DNA of 38,659 bases from Novosphingobium sp. MD-1 (GCF_001014975.1 NZ_BBXA01000023.1:1-38659), one strand, 5' to 3'; shown: positions 18,077 through 26,034, counted from the first letter of the stretch. The notes: a model not told the origin generated them from the letters alone. Numbers and translations are program-made.

Positions 18077-18580
18077 ATGCCGCGTGATCCTGCCCGAGTC
18101 GCCCGCCGCCAGTTCCTGACCTTCCTGGGCGCGACGGCGGCGATGTCCGTCACCTCGGCCTGCAGCGCCGCCCCGGCGCGATCCAAGGGCACCTTCCCGG
18201 TCCAGCACAGCGAAGCCGAATGGCGCCGGCTGCTGACGCCCGCACAGTTCTACATCCTGCGGCAGGAAGGGACGGAGCGTCCGTTTACCTCGCCGCTGCT
18301 GGGGGAACACCGCCGCGGCACGTTCGTCTGCGCGGCCGATGGCAACCCGCTGTTCGCTTCCACCACCAAGTTCGATAGCGGCACGGGCTGGCCCAGCTTC
18401 TGGCGCCCCCTGCCGCGTGCCGTCGGAACCTCGGTCGACCGGTCGTTCGGCACGGTGCGGACGGAAGTGCACTGCCTGCGCTGTGGCGGGCATCTCGGCC
18501 ACGTGTTCGAGGATGGACCGCCGCCGACCGGCCTGCGCTACTGCATGAACGGCGACGCGCTGCAATTCCGGCCTGCCTGA
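18077..18580 (+). CDS. msrB: Peptide-methionine (R)-S-oxide reductase, Tat-exported
   Basis: 167 residues. Reduces the R-epimer of methionine sulfoxide in proteins. The N-terminus has a twin-arginine signal (RRQFLTF, residues 10-16, then a hydrophobic stretch ending in SACSAAPA), so it probably works in the periplasm; the Cys in SAC could be a weak lipobox. The MsrB fold is clear: KFDSGTGWPSFW (98-109), GHLGHVFEDGPPPTGLRYCMN, with the catalytic Cys at C156. The first zinc CxxC is broken (C85-A-A-D88) while the second is kept (C133-x2-C136), so the structural zinc site is probably incomplete. ATG 18077 is chosen because it places the RR motif at the N-terminus; the frame is open further upstream. 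Confidence 0.93.
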   Translation: MPRDPARVARRQFLTFLGATAAMSVTSACSAAPARSKGTFPVQHSEAEWRRLLTPAQFYILRQEGTERPFTSPLLGEHRRGTFVCAADGNPLFASTTKFDSGTGWPSFWRPLPRAVGTSVDRSFGTVRTEVHCLRCGGHLGHVFEDGPPPTGLRYCMNGDALQFRPA

Positions 18581-18588
18581 AACACGCT

Positions 18589-18691
18589 GCCCACCCCCAG
18601 CCCTCCCGCGTGCGGGAGGGGAGCGAGGCTTGCGCCGCCGCAGGCGGTGTTAGCCGCAGTGGGGTGGGCTTTTCACGCTCTGCGTTCGCAA
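18589..18691. repeat. Palindromic dispersed repeat, copy B, probable intrinsic terminator
   Basis: Second copy of the repeat at 503-607, in the same orientation. A perfect 9-bp outer inverted repeat (18589-18597 with 18661-18669) encloses a perfect 9-bp hairpin (18601-18609 with 18612-18620). It starts 8 bp after the msrB stop and the outer stem runs into TTTT (18670-18673), fitting a terminator for msrB. The outer-stem mismatch of copy A is perfectly paired here, which suggests that pairing is maintained. Confidence 0.75.
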
Positions 18692-18742
18692 ACGGCCGCA
18701 ATCGCCCCGAAAAACAGGGCCGGAACACGGGATCGCCGCGTT

Positions 18743-18766
18743 AACCATGATAAGCTGTGCATGGTT
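18743..18766. promoter_or_regulatory. Inverted repeat, possible operator
   Basis: Perfect 7-bp arms (18743-18749 and 18760-18766) separated by 10 bp, 60 bp before the phytase/esterase-like gene. The spacing suits binding of a dimeric regulator. The left arm sits in TTAACCAT, a CtrA-like half-site octamer. No clear promoter hexamers are placed around it. Confidence 0.3.
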
Positions 18767-18825
18767 CGGCGGCGTGGCCCGCCGTCCCTTTCGCGGCGCC
18801 GGCCGGTGTGGCAATCGCCGCTGCG

Positions 18826-19848
18826 ATGCGCTTCCTCAAGCCCTCCCTCATTGTCCCTCTCCTGCTGGCCTGCACGCTGTTGCCGTTGACATGGCTTCGC
18901 GGCCCGGCGCCGGTTCCGAACAACGATCCAAGGATCGCGATCACCGATCTCATGCCATCGCTGCGGGCGGAGGACCGGGGGCGGATCGCGCGGGAGCTGG
19001 GGCCGTTCGCGCTGGCCGGTGCGTGGCAGCTCGCCAGCGACAACGCGCTGTTCGGCAATTATTCCGCGCTGGGCCAGTTCGCGGATGGCACGCTGATCGC
19101 CTTTGGCGACCGCAACGACGCGCTCTATTTTACGCCGCCCGACCGGCCCGGCCCGTGGCGGGCGGAAATGTACCGGCCGATCGAGGGCAGCTCGCGGCGC
19201 GGCTATATCGATGTCGATGCCGAATCGCTGTACATCGATCCGGTGCGGCAGGACCTGTTCGTCGGCTACGAAGGGTCGCCCTACTACTATCACTTCAGCC
19301 GCACGCTTTCGTGGCGCGAGACGATTCCCGCGCCGGTGCTGGACCGGTGGAACGGGAATCAGGGGCCGGAAGCGATGGCGCGGCTTGCCGACGGGCGCGT
19401 GGTGGTGATCGGGGAGCTTTATGCGCGCTGGTTCAGCCGGCGGCTGCATCCGGCGCTGCTCTATCCGGGCATGCCCCGGCCGGATGAAATGCCTGCTCTG
19501 TTCGAGGTGGAGATGCCTGAGGGCTTCCGGCCCACCGAACTGGCACTGTTGCCCGATGGCCGGCTGCTGGTGCTGGGGCGCAAGCTGACGCTGGCGGGCT
19601 TCCGCACGACGATCTCGATCGCCGATCCCGCCGCGATTCGTCCCGGCGGCGTGCTGCCGACGCGCGAACTGGCGCGAATCACCGATCCGCGCCTGCGCGA
19701 GAACTACGAAGGAATGACCGTGACGCGGGATGCCGATGGCGCGGTGGCGGTCTGGCTGATCGCCGACAGCAACCTGATGGTCTGGGCGCAGCGGACGCTG
19801 CTGCTCAAGCTGCGCCTGCGGCCCGGCCAGCGCCTATCGGATTTGTGA
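18826..19848 (+). CDS. Exported esterase-like/phytase-like beta-propeller protein
   Basis: 340 residues. Hydrophobic N-terminal segment (FLKPSLIVPLLLACTLLPLTWL, about 2-23) gives a signal peptide or anchor. The rest has the repeated strand pattern of the 'esterase-like activity of phytase' family: FGNYSALGQFADGTLIAFGDR, YIDVDAESLYIDP, LFVGYEGSPYYYHFSR, GPEAMARLADGRVVVIGE, RPTELALLPDGRLLVLGR and NYEGMTVTRDADGAVAVWLIADSN. These are blades with acidic metal-site-like residues. The family is common in alphaproteobacteria; phytase activity is not established for it. ATG 18826 is chosen because the signal segment follows at once. A strong hairpin lies between its stop and convergent rpmB. Confidence 0.8.
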   Translation: MRFLKPSLIVPLLLACTLLPLTWLRGPAPVPNNDPRIAITDLMPSLRAEDRGRIARELGPFALAGAWQLASDNALFGNYSALGQFADGTLIAFGDRNDALYFTPPDRPGPWRAEMYRPIEGSSRRGYIDVDAESLYIDPVRQDLFVGYEGSPYYYHFSRTLSWRETIPAPVLDRWNGNQGPEAMARLADGRVVVIGELYARWFSRRLHPALLYPGMPRPDEMPALFEVEMPEGFRPTELALLPDGRLLVLGRKLTLAGFRTTISIADPAAIRPGGVLPTRELARITDPRLRENYEGMTVTRDADGAVAVWLIADSNLMVWAQRTLLLKLRLRPGQRLSDL

Positions 19849-19882
19849 GGTAAGCCGGGTACGGCAGCCGGACACGACAAGA

Positions 19883-19900
19883 GCCGGGCAAAAGCCCGGC
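19883..19900. terminator. Hairpin between convergent genes (probable bidirectional terminator)
   Basis: A perfect 7-bp GC stem (19883-19889 with 19894-19900) with an AAAA loop lies 34 bp after the phytase-like gene and 44 bp after the rpmB stop on the other strand. No T-run follows on either side. Its place between converging genes supports termination. Confidence 0.55.
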
Positions 19901-19944
19901 CCGAGACGGAAGCATCGGCGGATTGCCCTTGCGGGCCGCCGTGA

Positions 19945-20229
19945 TCAGGCGGCGACAGCCTTGACCAGCTCGCGCTTCACCTTGAGGGCGCGCGGGCTCA
20001 GCTTGGCGTCGGCCTGCTTCAGCAGCCAGTTGTCGAGGCCGCCGTTGTGCTCCACCGAACGCAGACCGTGCGTCGAGACGCGGAACTTGAAGCTGCGGTC
20101 CAGCTTCTCGCTCATCAGCGTCACGTTCTGCAGGTTGGGCAGGAACACGCGCTTGGTCTTGTTGTTGGCGTGGCTGACATTGTGGCCGATCTGGCGGCCC
20201 TTGCCGGTCAGTTCGCAGATACGCGACAT
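19945..20229 (-). CDS. rpmB: 50S ribosomal protein L28
   Basis: 94 residues, the alphaproteobacterial length. L28 is a small basic protein of the large ribosomal subunit. It starts [21 protein letters not shown], the diagnostic N-terminus, followed by [32 protein letters not shown] and a lysine-rich C-terminus. ATG 20229 is chosen over an in-frame ATG at 20247 because the family begins with MSR. It is a single gene: the next minus-strand gene upstream starts far away and tadA diverges. The 132-bp upstream region has promoter-like hexamers, but their spacing is poor. Confidence 0.97.
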   Translation of the reverse strand: MSRICELTGKGRQIGHNVSHANNKTKRVFLPNLQNVTLMSEKLDRSFKFRVSTHGLRSVEHNGGLDNWLLKQADAKLSPRALKVKRELVKAVAA

Positions 20230-20361
20230 GGATAAAACTCGCTTCAAAAGTCGATATGTCTATCGGGAAGGCGCGGCAATTATCCATTTGCGGCGCGAAG
20301 TCAAGGATTCGCACGGCGATTCGATTTGCGCGGCGTGCCGGGGCGGGTTAGCGCCGCCCGG

Positions 20362-20817
20362 ATGACCCGCTGGCCGCTCCCCCCCCCGATGCGCGAGGCG
20401 CTGGACGCCGCCCTGCGCGCGCGTGATGCGGGCGAGGTGCCGATCGGCGCGGTGGTCGTGCGCGATGGCGCGGTGATCGCCGCCGCGCACAACGCCCCGC
20501 GGACGCTGCGCGATCCCACCGCCCATGCCGAAGTGCTGGCGATTCGCGAAGCGGCGCGCGTGCTGGATCGCGAACGGCTCGATGGCTGTGACCTGTGGGT
20601 CACGCTGGAGCCCTGTGCGATGTGCGCGGGCGCCATCGTCCACGCGCGAATCGACCGGGTCTATTACGCCGCGCCCGATCCCAAGGGGGGCGCGGTGGAA
20701 CATGGCGCGCGCGTGTTCGACCAGCCCGGCTGCCTGCACCGGCCGGAGGTCTATTCGGGCATGGGGGAAAGCGAAGCGGCCGACCTGCTGCGGGCGTTCT
20801 TCCGCGAACGGCGCTAG
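20362..20817 (+). CDS. tadA: tRNA adenosine(34) deaminase
   Basis: 151 residues. Converts A34 to inosine in tRNA-Arg(ACG) in the cytosol. Zinc-deaminase motifs: H55-A-E57 (TAHAEVLA) and P-C85-A-M-C88 (EPCAMCAGAI), with the proton-shuttling Glu at 57. RVYYAAPDPKGGAVEHG is typical of TadA rather than of guanine or cytosine deaminases. ATG 20362 is preferred; the frame is open further upstream without a better start. Its TAG overlaps the stop of the convergent RNase T2 gene by 3 bases (CTAG at 20814-20817), so there is no space between the two genes. Confidence 0.94.
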   Translation: MTRWPLPPPMREALDAALRARDAGEVPIGAVVVRDGAVIAAAHNAPRTLRDPTAHAEVLAIREAARVLDRERLDGCDLWVTLEPCAMCAGAIVHARIDRVYYAAPDPKGGAVEHGARVFDQPGCLHRPEVYSGMGESEAADLLRAFFRERR

Positions 20818-21554
20818 CTGCCGCCGCGCCAGATTTTCAGGGGAGCGCGGTCGGGCAGGCCTGCATCGCGGCAGCGGACGGGGCGCAGCACGCGCGAATA
20901 GCAGATGCGCACTTCCTGAAGCCACCCTGCCCGATTCGCCTCCACCCGGATCGCCTGCGCAAACAGGCCCGGAGAGCGGGCGGCCAGCGCGCGGCGCAGA
21001 TCTCCCGCGTTGAGGTCTCCCCGGCGCGAAAGCGCGGCCATGTCGGGGATGCGCACCGCGCCGTAGAGCCGCTGGGCGCTGGCGTAATAGGCGTCGGGGT
21101 CTGGCCAGGCGCAGGTGCCGTGCTTGGCCCATTCGTGCGCCAGCAGAGCGGGCGAGGGCGTCATGCACAGGTTGCGGCGGACGGTCTGTGCGGTAAGCGG
21201 CGCTGGGCGCGTGCTGCACCATTGCGGCGGCGTGGCGCCATCGCTTTCGGGCCACAGGCCATGCACCACGAAGCCGAATCGCCCGAGTGATCCCCCGGTC
21301 GACCCGTTCCCACGCCCGCACTGCATCGCATGGCGCGAATCGGACTGGCGGGTGCGGCAGAATTCGGGCGACCAGGTCAGCGCCAGCGAATAACCGGTGA
21401 CGGGCACGGCATGGGCCGGCGCATCGGGCGCGGGAATCGTGGGCACGTCGACTTGCGCCGGCACGCTGCACTGGCCGGCCTGCGCGAATGCGGGCGTGGC
21501 GGCGCAGGCCACCAGCAGCGAAACCAGCAGGGCGGGACGGCGCGGCGGGATCAT
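20814..21554 (-). CDS. Ribonuclease T2 family protein, exported
   Basis: 246 residues. A Sec signal peptide (RRPALLVSLLVACAATPAFAQA, cleavage about 25) points to the periplasm or outside. Both catalytic segments are present: CAS I FVVHGLWPE (His 98) and CAS II HEWAKHGTC (H140, E141, H145), so the full acid-base set is intact. Eight or so cysteines fit disulfide bonding outside the cytoplasm. The enzyme cleaves single-stranded RNA through 2',3'-cyclic phosphates and in bacteria probably scavenges RNA. Its start lies 4 bp after the nadC stop, so it is probably cotranscribed with nadC. An insert of about 20 residues rich in Pro/Ala follows the signal peptide. Confidence 0.93.
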   Translation of the reverse strand: MIPPRRPALLVSLLVACAATPAFAQAGQCSVPAQVDVPTIPAPDAPAHAVPVTGYSLALTWSPEFCRTRQSDSRHAMQCGRGNGSTGGSLGRFGFVVHGLWPESDGATPPQWCSTRPAPLTAQTVRRNLCMTPSPALLAHEWAKHGTCAWPDPDAYYASAQRLYGAVRIPDMAALSRRGDLNAGDLRRALAARSPGLFAQAIRVEANRAGWLQEVRICYSRVLRPVRCRDAGLPDRAPLKIWRGGS

Positions 21555-21558
21555 CGGG

Positions 21559-22425
21559 TCAGTCCAGCTGCGTGAAATCGAGGCCGATGTCGGCTGCCGG
21601 CGCGCTCTGCGTCAGGCGGCCGACCGACACGTAGTCCACGCCCGATGCGGCGATGGCGGCGATGGTATCGAGCCGGACGCCGCCCGAGGCTTCGGTGGGC
21701 ACGCGCCCGTTCACCAGCGCCACGGCTTCGCGCAGCAGGTCCGGCCCCATGTTGTCGAACAGCAGGCGGGTGGCGCCGGCATCGAGCGCGGGGGCGATCT
21801 GGTCGATGCGGTCGACTTCGCAGATCACGTCCTTCACCCCGGCGGCCAGCGCGCGGCGCACCGCTTCGCCCACGCCGCCGGCGACGAGGACGTGGTTGTC
21901 CTTGATCATCGCCGCATCCCACAGGCCCATGCGGTGGTTGCTCCCCCCGCCGCAGCGCACCGCGTATTTTTCGAGGTGCCGCAGGCCGGGGATGGTCTTG
22001 CGCGTATCGAGCAGCACCGCGCGGGTCTGGCCCATCGCGTCGACATAAGTGCGCGTCAGCGTGGCGACGCCGGACAAGTGCTGCACGGTGTTGAGCGCGC
22101 TGCGCTCCGCCGTGAGCATCGCCCGGGCGTTGCCTTCCAGCCGCATCAGCGCGCTGCCGGGCGCGACGCGCGCGCCTTCCTCGACGAGGATCTCCACCGC
22201 CATCGCCGGATCGAGCGCGCGGAAGAACGCGGCGGCGATCGGCAGGCCGCACACGGTGATGGCATCACGGCTTTCCATCACGCCTGCAAAGCGCGCCGTG
22301 GCCGGGATCACGCTTTCGCTGGTTACGTCATGCCCGCCACCGGGCAGGCCGACGCCGAAATCCTCGTCCAGCGTGGCGGAAACGAAGGCGGAAAGGTCGA
22401 AACCGGGGAGGGCGAAGTCTGTCAT
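21559..22425 (-). CDS. nadC: Nicotinate-nucleotide pyrophosphorylase (quinolinate phosphoribosyltransferase)
   Basis: 288 residues. Converts quinolinate and PRPP to nicotinate mononucleotide in de novo NAD synthesis. Family marks: DVTSESVIPA near the N-terminus; TAERSALNTVQHLSGVAT; LDTRKTIPGLRHLEKYAVRCGGGSNHRMGL, with the Arg, Lys and His that bind quinolinate; MIKDNH; EVDRIDQIAPALDAGATRLLFDNM; and a C-terminal ASGGV...VDYVSVGRLTQS phosphate site. nadA and nadB are not in the window. RNase T2 follows after 4 bp. The LytTR regulator gene ends 48 bp upstream on the same strand, so read-through is possible. Confidence 0.96.
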   Translation of the reverse strand: MTDFALPGFDLSAFVSATLDEDFGVGLPGGGHDVTSESVIPATARFAGVMESRDAITVCGLPIAAAFFRALDPAMAVEILVEEGARVAPGSALMRLEGNARAMLTAERSALNTVQHLSGVATLTRTYVDAMGQTRAVLLDTRKTIPGLRHLEKYAVRCGGGSNHRMGLWDAAMIKDNHVLVAGGVGEAVRRALAAGVKDVICEVDRIDQIAPALDAGATRLLFDNMGPDLLREAVALVNGRVPTEASGGVRLDTIAAIAASGVDYVSVGRLTQSAPAADIGLDFTQLD

Positions 22426-22473
22426 GCCCTGTCCCTTACCACTGCGTGCGACCGTGTCGAGCGCGGGTATGGG

Positions 22474-23271
22474 TCAATGCACGAAGCGCGCCACCACGTT
22501 GCGGTAGGATCGGCTGACCTTCACTTCCGCGCCGCTTTCGAGCACGAGGAAGCATTCGCCGTTGGTGTGCGGGCGGACCTGCCGGACCTGATCGAGATTG
22601 ACGATCTTGGAGCGGTGGACGCGCTGGAACACGCGCGGGTCCAGCCGGCGTTCGAGATCCTTCATCGTTTCGCGCAGGATCAGCGAATTGTCGCCGGTGT
22701 AGATGCACATGTAGTCGCCCGCCGCCTCGATCCGTTCGATCGTGTCGACATCGACGCGGAAGATCTGGCCGCGATCCTTGATGTTGATCAGCTTCTCGAA
22801 CCGGCCCGCCGTCGGCTCGGTTTCCTCGGGCATGTCCGGCATCGCATCGGGCGCGACTTCGGCAAGCACGTTCTTGAGCTTCTCGGCCTCTTCCAGCCCG
22901 CGTTTTTCGGCCAGGCGGGTGCGCGCGCGGTCCAGCGCGTCGGCCAGGCGGTCTTCCTCCACCGGCTTCAGCAGGTAATCGACCGCGTTGGCCTCGAACG
23001 CCCGGATCGCGTGCTCGGAATAGGCGGTGACGAACACGAACAGAGGCGGATCGATCTCCATCACGCCCTGCACGACGCTGAACCCGTCGAAGCCGGGCAT
23101 CTGGATGTCGCAGAACACCAGGTCCGGCTTCTCGGTCTTGATCTTGCGGATCGCCTCGCGCCCGTTGGAGCAGGTGTCGATCACTTCCACGTCGGGAAAG
23201 GCCTCCAGGCGCAGTTGCAGCCCCTGGATGGCCAGCTTTTCGTCATCGACGAGGATCGTGCGGATGGTCAT
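22474..23271 (-). CDS. LytTR-type response regulator
   Basis: 265 residues. A receiver domain (about 1-120) with acidic pair D9/D10, phosphoacceptor D55 (FCDIQMPG), the switch Thr in VTAYS and Lys in YLLKPV is followed by a linker (about 120-160) rich in Glu and Pro. The C-terminal LytTR DNA-binding domain has INIKDRGQIFRVDVDTIERIEAAGDY and VFQRVHRSKIVNLDQV. Partner of the kinase encoded 61 bp upstream on the same strand. LytTR regulators bind direct repeats in promoters; no target repeat was identified in this window. Sphingomonads carry many such pairs of unknown input. Confidence 0.94.
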   Translation of the reverse strand: MTIRTILVDDEKLAIQGLQLRLEAFPDVEVIDTCSNGREAIRKIKTEKPDLVFCDIQMPGFDGFSVVQGVMEIDPPLFVFVTAYSEHAIRAFEANAVDYLLKPVEEDRLADALDRARTRLAEKRGLEEAEKLKNVLAEVAPDAMPDMPEETEPTAGRFEKLINIKDRGQIFRVDVDTIERIEAAGDYMCIYTGDNSLILRETMKDLERRLDPRVFQRVHRSKIVNLDQVRQVRPHTNGECFLVLESGAEVKVSRSYRNVVARFVH

Positions 23272-23332
23272 GCGTAACCCTTGCTTGTCTTGGAGGAGCC
23301 GCGACAGGGGCGGTACGGCAGGGAGGGGATGT

Positions 23333-24541
23333 TCACCCGGCGGAAGCCAGGCTGGCGGCCAAACCCGTGCCTGAGCCGGCGATCGGGCGTGCCGGCCGCG
23401 CAGGCGTTTCCTTCGCCTCGTAGGGCAGCTCGATCACCACCGTCAGGCCGCCTTCGGGGCCGTTGGCGATATCGAACCGCTGGTTTTCGCCATAGGCCTG
23501 GGCAAGCCGGTCACGGATGTTGGCAAGGCCAACCCCCGTGGAAACGTGGCCGCCGTTCCATACCGATGTCGTGTCGCCGCTATCGCTTGTCACGCCGAAC
23601 AATTTCGTGGGGTCGGTGCCCGGTTGCAAGCCCGGCCCGGTGTCCGACACGGTGACGCGAAGCGTGGGGCCGACGAGTTGCGCCGCGATGGTGATCTGCG
23701 CGCCTTCCTCCAGCGGGGAGACGGCATACTTGATCGCGTTTTCCACCAGCGGTTGCAGCAGCAGCGAAGGCAGCAGCGCGTTGCGCGCCTCGTCCTCGAT
23801 ACGGAACTCGGTGCGCAGCCGTTCCTCGAACCGCATCCGTTCGATATCGAGGTAGAGCTTCAGCGTCTCCGCCTCCTGCGCCACGGTGACGCGGCCGGTC
23901 GGCTCGTTGACCAGGGTATAGCGCAGGAACGAGGACAGCCGGCTCAGCATCGCGTTGGCCGGCTCGGTCTGCTTGAGCAGGACCAGCGTGGAGATCGAAT
24001 TCAGCGTGTTGAACAGGAAATGCGGGTTGAGCTGATAGCGCAGCATGGCGAGCTGCGCCGATGTCGCCTGGTTTTCCAGCCGCAGCAGCTGATCGTTCTG
24101 TTCCTCCACCTGAAGGAAGAAGTTGATCGCGTAATAGAGCGCCGACCACGCCCCCAGCAGCGTGAGATCGAGGTAGAACACGCCCACGAAGCGCTGGGCG
24201 AAGCCGGCCTCGCTGTTCGGGCGGTAGAGGCTCAGCACCCACGAATCGATGAAGGCATAGATGCCCACGGCGATGGCCAGCACCACGGCCGTCACGCCCC
24301 AGGTGATGATCGGGCGCCGGTTGATCAGCGCGCGGTAGATCACCGACAGGATCAGCGAGATCGAAAAGCCCGTGATCGTCACGATCAGCAGGATGACGAG
24401 ATTGGACCATGGCTGCGCGTTGGCGATGATCGACATCGCGCGCAGCAGCATGGCGCCGCCCCAGCCAAGGAATTGCAGGCGCCAGAAGGCGCGGTTCTTG
24501 TTGCCGAAGAACGGCGTCGGTTGAAACGGCAGCACGGCCAT
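23333..24541 (-). CDS. LytS/YehU-type sensor histidine kinase
   Basis: 402 residues. Four hydrophobic segments (about 22-41, 47-68, 80-98, 120-143) form the membrane sensor without a large extracellular domain. Then comes a short coiled region (QVEEQNDQLLRLENQA) and the His_kinase domain with phosphoacceptor H174 in QLNPHFLFNTLNS. The ATPase domain shows the N-box LVENAIKYAV, G1 DTGPGLQPG and G2 GVGLANIRDRL. ATG 24541 is chosen because it places the first span near the N-terminus; the frame is open 52 codons further upstream. It precedes its response regulator by 61 bp and diverges from the HD-domain gene across 76 bp. The signal is unknown. Confidence 0.93.
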   Translation of the reverse strand: MAVLPFQPTPFFGNKNRAFWRLQFLGWGGAMLLRAMSIIANAQPWSNLVILLIVTITGFSISLILSVIYRALINRRPIITWGVTAVVLAIAVGIYAFIDSWVLSLYRPNSEAGFAQRFVGVFYLDLTLLGAWSALYYAINFFLQVEEQNDQLLRLENQATSAQLAMLRYQLNPHFLFNTLNSISTLVLLKQTEPANAMLSRLSSFLRYTLVNEPTGRVTVAQEAETLKLYLDIERMRFEERLRTEFRIEDEARNALLPSLLLQPLVENAIKYAVSPLEEGAQITIAAQLVGPTLRVTVSDTGPGLQPGTDPTKLFGVTSDSGDTTSVWNGGHVSTGVGLANIRDRLAQAYGENQRFDIANGPEGGLTVVIELPYEAKETPARPARPIAGSGTGLAASLASAG

Positions 24542-24617
24542 GCCGGCACTGTAGCGCCAAGCGCACGGTTGCGCAAAGCCGCCGGATGCGTAAGCTGCGG
24601 GGCGGGAGAAGAAGCCT

Positions 24618-25208
24618 ATGACCGCTACCACCGATACCGCCGAACGCGCCCGCTTCCGCGCCATGCGCGAAGGCACCCAGGAGGACTGGGACATCATCGG
24701 GCGCGACTACTACGCCTTTGCCGATCACCTGGCCGACCGCGTGCTGACCCACCTCCGGCTGCTCGACGGCGATTTCGGCGGGTTTCCGATCGATCGCCTC
24801 CAGCACAGCCTGCAGACCGCCACGCGCGCTCACCGCGATGGGCGCGGGGAACGCTATGTCGTCATGGCGCTGCTGCACGACATCGGCGATACGCTGGGCA
24901 CCTACAACCACCCGGAAGTCGCCGCCGCGATCCTCAAGCCGTTCGTGACGGAAGAGGAACACTGGATCTGCCAGAATCACGGCGCGTTCCAGGGCTACTA
25001 TTACTTCCACTACCTGGGGCTGGACCGGAACCTGCGCGAACGGTTCCGCGATCATCCGTGGTTCGATGCCTGCGCCGAATTCTGCGAAAAGTACGATCAG
25101 GCCGCGTTCGATCCGGACTACGATACGCTGCCGCTGTCGTTCTTCGAGCCGATGCTGCGCCGGGTGATGGCGAAGCCGCTGGCGAGCATGTACAAGAAGC
25201 CCGACTGA
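24618..25208 (+). CDS. HD-domain protein with probable dinuclear metal site
   Basis: 196 residues, soluble. It carries an HD fold with H63 (LQHSLQTATRA), H87-D88 (LLHDIGD), H98 (NHPEVA), H121 (QNHGAFQG) and D160 (EKYDQAA). The six metal ligands follow the order seen in dinuclear HD proteins, including mixed-valent diiron oxygenases such as PhnZ. The Lys that PhnZ places after its fourth His is not present here: the segment reads HGAFQG. It could therefore be a phosphohydrolase of the COG4341 kind or an oxygenase with a different substrate. GGAGAAG (about 24604-24610) is the Shine-Dalgarno for ATG 24618. It diverges from the LytS-like kinase gene and converges on the DsbA-like gene with 25 bp between stops. 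Confidence 0.82.
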   Translation: MTATTDTAERARFRAMREGTQEDWDIIGRDYYAFADHLADRVLTHLRLLDGDFGGFPIDRLQHSLQTATRAHRDGRGERYVVMALLHDIGDTLGTYNHPEVAAAILKPFVTEEEHWICQNHGAFQGYYYFHYLGLDRNLRERFRDHPWFDACAEFCEKYDQAAFDPDYDTLPLSFFEPMLRRVMAKPLASMYKKPD

Positions 25209-25233
25209 CGGTGGAAGGGGAACGGGCGCGGTC

Positions 25234-26034
25234 TCAGCCCTTGCGCGCGGCGTCGATCGCCTGTTGCAGCCGTTCCTTGCCCACCGCGCCCGACAGCAGC
25301 TCGTTGCCGATCACCCACGCCGGGGTGCCGTTGATGCCCAGCTGCCGCGCCAGGCCCAGGTTGCGCTGGATTTCCTGATCGACCCCGGCATCGCGCGCGA
25401 AGCCGCGGGCCTTGGCCACATCGACCCCGGCGGCACCGGCGGCGGCGGCGATGCTGGCATCGCCGGGGGCGTCGCCCGCGAACATCGCCTTGTGGAAGGC
25501 CGCATACTTGCCCTGCGCGGCGGCGGCCAGTCCCATGCGTGCGGCCGGTTCGCTGGCGGGCGCGATGATCGGCAGTTCGCGCACCACCACTTTCAGGTCG
25601 GGGTTGGCGGCGATCAGCGCATCGACATCGCCCACGCTGCGCCGGCAATAGGTGCAGGCGAAATCGGTGAACTCGACCAGTGTCACCTTGCCGGCGGGAT
25701 TGCCCATGATCGCGCCGGGGAACGGCGTTTCCAGCGCCCCGCGCATCGGCGCGATCCGGGCCTGCGCTTCGCGCTGCTGCAACCGGTCCATCGCCTCGGG
25801 CAGGATTTCGGGATGATCGAGGATATAGGCGCGCACCAGCTCTTCCATGGCGGCGCGCTGCTTTGCGCTGATTCCGGCGTTGGCGAGCGTGTCTTCAAGC
25901 TGGGCGTCTCTGCCGGCCTCCGCTTCGCTCGCGGTGCGGTGGCGCTCGTACCACCAGCCAAGGCCGGTGCCGGCCACCAGCAGGGCGATGGCGAGAAGCC
26001 AGAACGGGCGGATGCGGGATAACGGGGAAGCCAT
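25234..26034 (-). CDS. DsbA-family thiol-disulfide oxidoreductase, membrane-anchored or exported
   Basis: 266 residues. An N-terminal hydrophobic segment (about 11-28) is followed by a helical region (ISAKQRAAMEELVRAYILDHPEILPEAM, about 55-82) like the N-terminal domain of ScsC/Com1-type proteins, which often mediates oligomerisation. The thioredoxin-fold domain follows with redox motif C127-T-Y-C130 (FTDFACTYCRRS), a large helical insert, and the cis-Pro loop INGTPAWVIG. It probably catalyses disulfide formation or isomerisation in the periplasm. Its start lies 9 bp after the stop of the M48 protease gene, so it is the last gene of a three-gene minus-strand operon. Confidence 0.92.
   Translation of the reverse strand: MASPLSRIRPFWLLAIALLVAGTGLGWWYERHRTASEAEAGRDAQLEDTLANAGISAKQRAAMEELVRAYILDHPEILPEAMDRLQQREAQARIAPMRGALETPFPGAIMGNPAGKVTLVEFTDFACTYCRRSVGDVDALIAANPDLKVVVRELPIIAPASEPAARMGLAAAAQGKYAAFHKAMFAGDAPGDASIAAAAGAAGVDVAKARGFARDAGVDQEIQRNLGLARQLGINGTPAWVIGNELLSGAVGKERLQQAIDAARKG

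Noticed and set aside
20279..20304. Promoter-like TTGACT and GATAAT on the minus strand upstream of rpmB
   Set aside because: The spacer is only 14 bp, too short for a sigma-70 promoter, so I did not call it although a promoter must be nearby.
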